Assembly (NCBI GenBank): GCA_003519965.1
Contig: DOVS01000280.1
Location: forward strand, 1-8,975
Reading direction: 5' to 3'
DNA from: Betaproteobacteria bacterium
Lineage (GTDB): Bacteria > Pseudomonadota > Gammaproteobacteria > Burkholderiales > UBA9220
Length of the DNA stretch: 8,975 bases
Below the pieces are notes generated by a model. That model made no database searches. It saw nothing but the letters and a program-made list of their open reading frames with translations, and had not been told where the DNA came from. The position numbers and the translations under genes are program-made. This document shows, one piece after another, positions 7,268 to 8,975 of this stretch; positions within the stretch are counted from its first letter, which is position 1, and each line of letters opens with the position of its first letter.

Positions 7268-8975
7268 TTATACGGTTAACGCCTCGTATTCGTGCTTTGC
7301 CACCCCTGCGGTCACACGCTCCGCCCAAGGGTCTTTCTCGACCTGCAAGGCAAACAGCAACCGCTGGTACAAGGCGCCGCGCTTTTCCGCATCGTCCACG
7401 ACGTTCGCCTTGATATAATCCAACCCCACCCGCTGCACCCAATGGACGGTACGGTCGAGATAGCGCGCCTCTTCCCGGTACAGTTGTAAGAACGCGCCGC
7501 TATATTCCAACACGGCCTCGGCAGTGGATACTTTGACGAGAAACTGCGCGACCTCGGTTTTGATGCCGCCGTTGCCGGCGATATGGATTTCCCATCCGGA
7601 ATCGACCCCGATTACGCCCACGTCCTTGATCGCCGCTTCGGCGCAGTTACGCGGACAACCGGAGACCGCTAATTTCACTTTATGCGGCGCCCACATTTTC
7701 CACAACGTTTTTTCCAGGGTAACGCCCATCTGGGTGGAGTCCTGGGTGCCGAAACGGCAGAACTCCCGGCCGATGCAGGTTTTTACCGTGCGCAGCGCCT
7801 TGGCGTAGGCATGGCCGGAAGGCATGTCGAGATCCGCCCATATTTTCGGCAGATCCTCTTTTTTCACCCCGAACAAGTCCAGGCGTTGACCGCCGGTTAC
7901 CCGCACCATCGGCACGTGGTACTTGTCCGCTACGTCGGCGATACGCCGCAGTTCCGCCGGATTGGTCACGCCGCCCCACATCCGCGGCACCACCGAGTAG
8001 GTGCCGTCTTTCTGGATGTTGGCGTGGGCGCGCTCGTTGATGAAGCGCGACTGCGGATCGTCCTTCGCCTCGCCCGGCCAGGCGGCGAGCAAATAATAGT
8101 TGATTGCCGGGCGGCAACTGGCGCAACCGTCTGGGGTGCGCCACTCTAGGAAATGGATCGCCGCGGGAATAGTCAGCAACTTATGTTCGCGGATGGCGGC
8201 GCGCACTTCTTCGTGGGTATGGTCGGTGCAGCCGCACATCGGCTTCGCTTTGGGCGAAACGGAATAGTCGCCGCCCAGGGTAGAGGCGAGTATCTGCTCG
8301 ACCAGGCCGGTGCAAGAACCGCACGACGCGGACGCTTTGGTGTGCTTGCGCACATCCTCCACGGTGAACAGCCCTTTTTCCTTAATCGCCCTGACGATAA
8401 CGCCCTTGGTAATCCCATTGCAGCCGCACACTTCCATTGCATCGGCCATCGCCGCCGCTTGGGTCTGCCCTTGATGGCCGCCGGTGCCCAATCCCCCTTG
8501 ACCGAACATTAGATGATCGCGAATGTCGCTGATGTTGCGCCCTTCCCGCAGCAACTGGAAATACCAGGCGCCATCGACGGTATCGCCATAAAGCACCGCG
8601 CCCTCGATTTTGTTGTCGCGCACCACTAGTTTCTTGTAAACGCCGCCAACCGGGTCTTGCAGAACGATCTCCTCGGCGCCGGCGCCGCCGCTGAAATTAC
8701 CCGCGGAAAAGAGGTCGATGCCGCTGACCTTGAGCTTGGCGGACACCGCGGAGCCGGTATAACGGCCAATGCCCATTTCCGCGAGGTGGTTGGCGCACAC
8801 TTTGCCCATTTCGAACAACGGCGCCACCAGGCCATAAAGCGTCTTGCGGTGGGCGACGCATTCCCCCACCGCGTAAATACGCGGATCGTACGTTTGTAAG
8901 GTATCGTTCACGACGACGCCGCGATCGCAGTAAATGCCGGCGGACTCGGCCAACGCGGTATTGGGGCGAATACCC
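7268..8975 (-). CDS. nirB: Assimilatory-type NAD(P)H nitrite reductase large subunit, N-terminus outside the window
   Basis: The last ~568 residues of a NirB/NasB protein; the frame is open to the right edge (GIRPNTALAESAG continues the FAD/NAD domain), so the TTG at 8953 is not the real start. The cytosolic enzyme reduces nitrite to ammonium with six electrons from NAD(P)H. Visible in order (numbered from 8953): end of the pyridine-nucleotide oxidoreductase domain (YAVGEC, 28-32); BFD-like [2Fe-2S] module with Cys176, 178, 211, 214; a second one with Cys240, 242, 277, 280; then the siroheme/[4Fe-4S] reductase part with TCIGREFC (Cys393, 399) and SGCPRNC (Cys433, 437). The C-terminus appears complete (KHEYEALTV). 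The small subunit gene nirD, which often follows, is not here; usp and narK follow instead. Confidence 0.96.
   Translation of the reverse strand, partial: GIRPNTALAESAGIYCDRGVVVNDTLQTYDPRIYAVGECVAHRKTLYGLVAPLFEMGKVCANHLAEMGIGRYTGSAVSAKLKVSGIDLFSAGNFSGGAGAEEIVLQDPVGGVYKKLVVRDNKIEGAVLYGDTVDGAWYFQLLREGRNISDIRDHLMFGQGGLGTGGHQGQTQAAAMADAMEVCGCNGITKGVIVRAIKEKGLFTVEDVRKHTKASASCGSCTGLVEQILASTLGGDYSVSPKAKPMCGCTDHTHEEVRAAIREHKLLTIPAAIHFLEWRTPDGCASCRPAINYYLLAAWPGEAKDDPQSRFINERAHANIQKDGTYSVVPRMWGGVTNPAELRRIADVADKYHVPMVRVTGGQRLDLFGVKKEDLPKIWADLDMPSGHAYAKALRTVKTCIGREFCRFGTQDSTQMGVTLEKTLWKMWAPHKVKLAVSGCPRNCAEAAIKDVGVIGVDSGWEIHIAGNGGIKTEVAQFLVKVSTAEAVLEYSGAFLQLYREEARYLDRTVHWVQRVGLDYIKANVVDDAEKRGALYQRLLFALQVEKDPWAERVTAGVAKHEYEALTV

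Noticed and set aside
7268..8953. The TTG at 8953 as the true nirB start
   Set aside because: The frame remains open to the window edge and upstream residues (GIRPNTA) match the conserved FAD/NAD-domain sequence of NirB, so the gene is cut by the edge rather than short.

Overview
The window looks like a GC-rich (roughly 60%) proteobacterial chromosome. The core block radC / coaBC-dut, with radC divergent from coaBC, matches the order known in many Gammaproteobacteria, so a gammaproteobacterium is the best guess. The sequence alone does not give a genus. There are eight protein genes (one cut by the right edge), no rRNA or tRNA gene that I can see, no CRISPR array and no recognisable transposase. 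No gap between genes exceeds about 125 bases.

Layout: (1) 1-87 is an AT-rich flank that opens with a REP-like perfect hairpin. (2) 88-759, minus strand, is radC. Its first part is GC-rich like the rest of the window, while its last 60% and the flank beyond are AT-rich. (3) 846-3162, plus strand, is a tight cluster: coaBC (coenzyme A synthesis), dut (dUTPase, overlapping coaBC by 4 nt), and an exported protein of unknown function with a Cys/His/Asp arrangement like transglutaminase-like cysteine peptidases. (4) 3242-5089, plus strand, is a CPA1-type cation/proton antiporter with a cytosolic Rossmann/TrkA-N-like domain. (5) A strong intrinsic terminator at about 5151-5188 separates it from the convergent genes. 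(6) 5215-8975, minus strand, is a nitrogen cluster transcribed nirB -> usp -> narK: the large subunit of NAD(P)H nitrite reductase (N-terminus outside the window), a UspA-like ATP-binding protein, and a nitrate/nitrite transporter.

The left part is housekeeping metabolism (CoA, nucleotide pool) next to an ion transporter. The right part is nitrate/nitrite uptake joined to reduction of nitrite to ammonium. The observations most worth a second look are the composition break inside radC, which could mark an integration or recombination boundary; the uncharacterised exported triad protein; the absence of nirD directly after nirB; and two extra hydrophobic segments in the NarK-like transporter. 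I see no clear undescribed multi-gene system. The composition figures given were counted by hand.
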